This document shows positions 62,593-64,000 of a stretch of 64,000 nucleotides of DNA, piece by piece (position 1 is the stretch's first letter; each line of letters starts with the position of its first letter). Position numbers and translations under genes: made by a program. This DNA comes from Corynebacterium lowii (GTDB lineage: Bacteria > Actinomycetota > Actinomycetes > Mycobacteriales > Mycobacteriaceae): contig NZ_LKEV01000001.1 in the NCBI RefSeq assembly GCF_001412085.1, positions 1-64,000 on the forward strand, given 5' to 3'. The notes under the pieces are model-generated. The model worked only from the letters and a program-made list of their open reading frames with translations, was not told the origin of the DNA and did no database searches.

Positions 62593-64000
62593 CTATCCTT
62601 CGGCTTTCTCCTCGGCCCACCACTCCCGCAAAGCGGCAATGGCCTCCTCACGCTCCATCGGCCCGCGCTCCAAACGCAGCTCTTTGAGGTATCCCCAGGC
62701 GCGCCCCACCTCGGGGCCGGGACGCAGCCCCAGAATCTCCATGATCTCGTTGCCGTCCAGATCAGGGCGCACCCGCGCCAAATCCTCCTTGGCCTGGATC
62801 TCCTCGATGCGCTCTTCCAGGTGATCGTAGTGGGCACGCAGGCGCGCCGCCTTCTTTTTATTCCGGGTGGTGCAATCGGCCCGCACCAACTTATGCAGCC
62901 GGGGGAGGAGGTCACCGGCGTCGGTCACATAGCGCCGCACCGCGGAATCCGTCCACTGCCCCTCGCTAAAGCCGTGGAAGCGCATGTGCAGGAACACCAG
63001 TTGTCCCACATCGCTCACCATCTGCTTGGAGTACTTCAGCGCCCGCATGCGCTTGCGCACCATCTTCGCGCCCACCACCTCGTGATGGTGGAAGGTCACC
63101 CCACCGCCCGGCTTGGCGGCACGGGTGGCGGGCTTTCCGACGTCGTGAAGCAAAGCCGCCCAGCGCAGCACCAGGTCGGGCCCCTCGGCGGGGTCCTCCT
63201 GGTCGATGGCCTGGCGCAGCACCGTCATGGAGTGGGCGTAGACGTCCTTGTGCTGCATGTGTTCGTCGGGGGTGAGGTGCAGGCCGGCCACCTCGGGGAA
63301 AATGATCTCCGCGATGCCGGTGCGCACCAGGATCTCCCAACCCTCCTCCGGGTAGGCGCCGGCCATGAGTTTGTCCAGTTCGGTGCGCACCCGCTCGGCA
63401 GTGATGCGGCGAATCTCTCCGGCCATGCTGCGCATGGCGGCCTCCACGCGCTCAGCCAGACCCACACCCAGTTGGGAGACGAAGCGCGCGGCGCGCAGCA
63501 TTCTTAGGGGATCGTCGGAGAAGGATTGTTCCGGGGCCGCCGGAGTATCGAGGATTCCGGCGCGCAGGGCGGCCAGGCCGTTCATGGGGTCGTGGAAGCG
63601 GCCCTCCACCGCACCGGTAGCAGAAGCAGCACCAGCACCCGGAAAAAGCTCCACCGCCATCGCATTCAACGTAAAGTCCCGGCGCACGAGGTCGCCCTCT
63701 AAGGTGTCCCCAAAGCGCACCTCGGGGTTGCGCGAGATTCCATCATAGGAATCAGAGCGAAAGGTGGTGATCTCTATTTGCTGCCCGGCCTTTTCCGCCG
63801 AGACCGTACCGAACTCAATCCCGGTATCCCATACGGCGGGGGCGTAGCCCTCCAGAATCTCCTTGATCGTCTCCGGGCGCGCCGAGGTGGTGAAGTCAAG
63901 GTCGTGGCCCAGTCGGTTAAGCAGCGCATCGCGCACGGAGCCACCCACCAGGTAGAGCGATTCCCCGCGCTGGGCAAAGGCCACCACGAGGTCGCTGAGC
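62593..64000 (-). CDS. CCA tRNA nucleotidyltransferase, 5' end outside the window
   Basis: Partial: 464 residues are visible from an internal GTG, and the frame stays open to base 64000 (LSDLV precedes). Nucleotidyltransferase core LYLVGGSVRDALLNRLGHDLDF with DLDF metal ligands, RRDFTLNAMA, DDPLRMLRAARF, and a C-terminal HD domain (HDVGKPATR). Class II CCA-adding enzyme of the actinobacterial HD type; completes tRNA 3' ends. Confidence 0.92.
   Translation of the reverse strand, partial: LSDLVVAFAQRGESLYLVGGSVRDALLNRLGHDLDFTTSARPETIKEILEGYAPAVWDTGIEFGTVSAEKAGQQIEITTFRSDSYDGISRNPEVRFGDTLEGDLVRRDFTLNAMAVELFPGAGAASATGAVEGRFHDPMNGLAALRAGILDTPAAPEQSFSDDPLRMLRAARFVSQLGVGLAERVEAAMRSMAGEIRRITAERVRTELDKLMAGAYPEEGWEILVRTGIAEIIFPEVAGLHLTPDEHMQHKDVYAHSMTVLRQAIDQEDPAEGPDLVLRWAALLHDVGKPATRAAKPGGGVTFHHHEVVGAKMVRKRMRALKYSKQMVSDVGQLVFLHMRFHGFSEGQWTDSAVRRYVTDAGDLLPRLHKLVRADCTTRNKKKAARLRAHYDHLEERIEEIQAKEDLARVRPDLDGNEIMEILGLRPGPEVGRAWGYLKELRLERGPMEREEAIAALREWWAEEKAEG

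Overview
This 64 kb window is a high-GC Gram-positive chromosome segment, most likely Corynebacterium. Evidence: the order ponA / DUF5318 / MarR / UspA, rpsF-ssb-rplI close to dnaB, ino1, a fused trpCF inside trpE-G-D-CF-B-A, many leaderless genes (a -10 hexamer 6-8 nt before ATG or GTG), and corynebacterial-style heme genes (hrtBA next to chrSA; an MhuD homologue). Five ParB-binding parS sequences, two groups of DnaA-box-like sequences and an apparent rRNA leader at the left edge suggest that the origin is near. dnaA and dnaN are not in the window. No tRNA, CRISPR array or insertion sequence was seen.

Layout. 1-9 kb: possible rRNA leader; a GntR-ABC operon; an NYN-domain protein; a PspA-like protein; thioredoxin; a copper ATPase behind a perfect CsoR-type operator; dnaB. 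9-17 kb: GH15 enzyme, DnaA-box region, rpsF-ssb-rplI, a GT87 membrane glycosyltransferase with a coupled small protein, ponA. 17-24 kb: MarR and UspA genes, SDR, MhuD-like heme monooxygenase, DoxX, trhO, ino1, then a solitary AT-rich Abi/HEPN gene. 24-31 kb: a MacAB-like export operon whose last gene is cut by an in-frame amber codon, then DUF1846 and a Nei-type glycosylase. 31.9-32.9 kb: a second AT-rich Abi/HEPN gene with a candidate small RNA beside it. 33-41 kb: heme exporter and sensor system, then a second two-component system with a small secreted two-cysteine peptide encoded between kinase and regulator and a long terminator-bearing leader upstream; nnr and VanZ-like genes. 41-51 kb: leuS, two transporters, and two AT-rich patches (a 66-aa membrane protein; a membrane-anchored GAF-like protein with a 56-codon companion), then DHA kinase. 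51-64 kb: trp operon with a leaderless three-Trp leader peptide, Rieske lipoprotein, SBF transporter, AzlCD, YqgE and a CCA-adding enzyme that runs off the right edge.

How it fits together. Most genes are core: replication, translation, envelope synthesis, tryptophan, inositol and redox repair. Heme and metal handling is represented several times (hrtBA-chrSA, MhuD, copA, a DtxR-like box). Foreign-looking DNA occurs as single-gene patches at gene borders (23.4, 31.9, 46.7 and 48.4 kb), recognisable by local AT-richness. The best leads for something new are the two related HEPN genes with nearby structured elements, and the kinase / exported peptide / regulator cluster with its structured leader.
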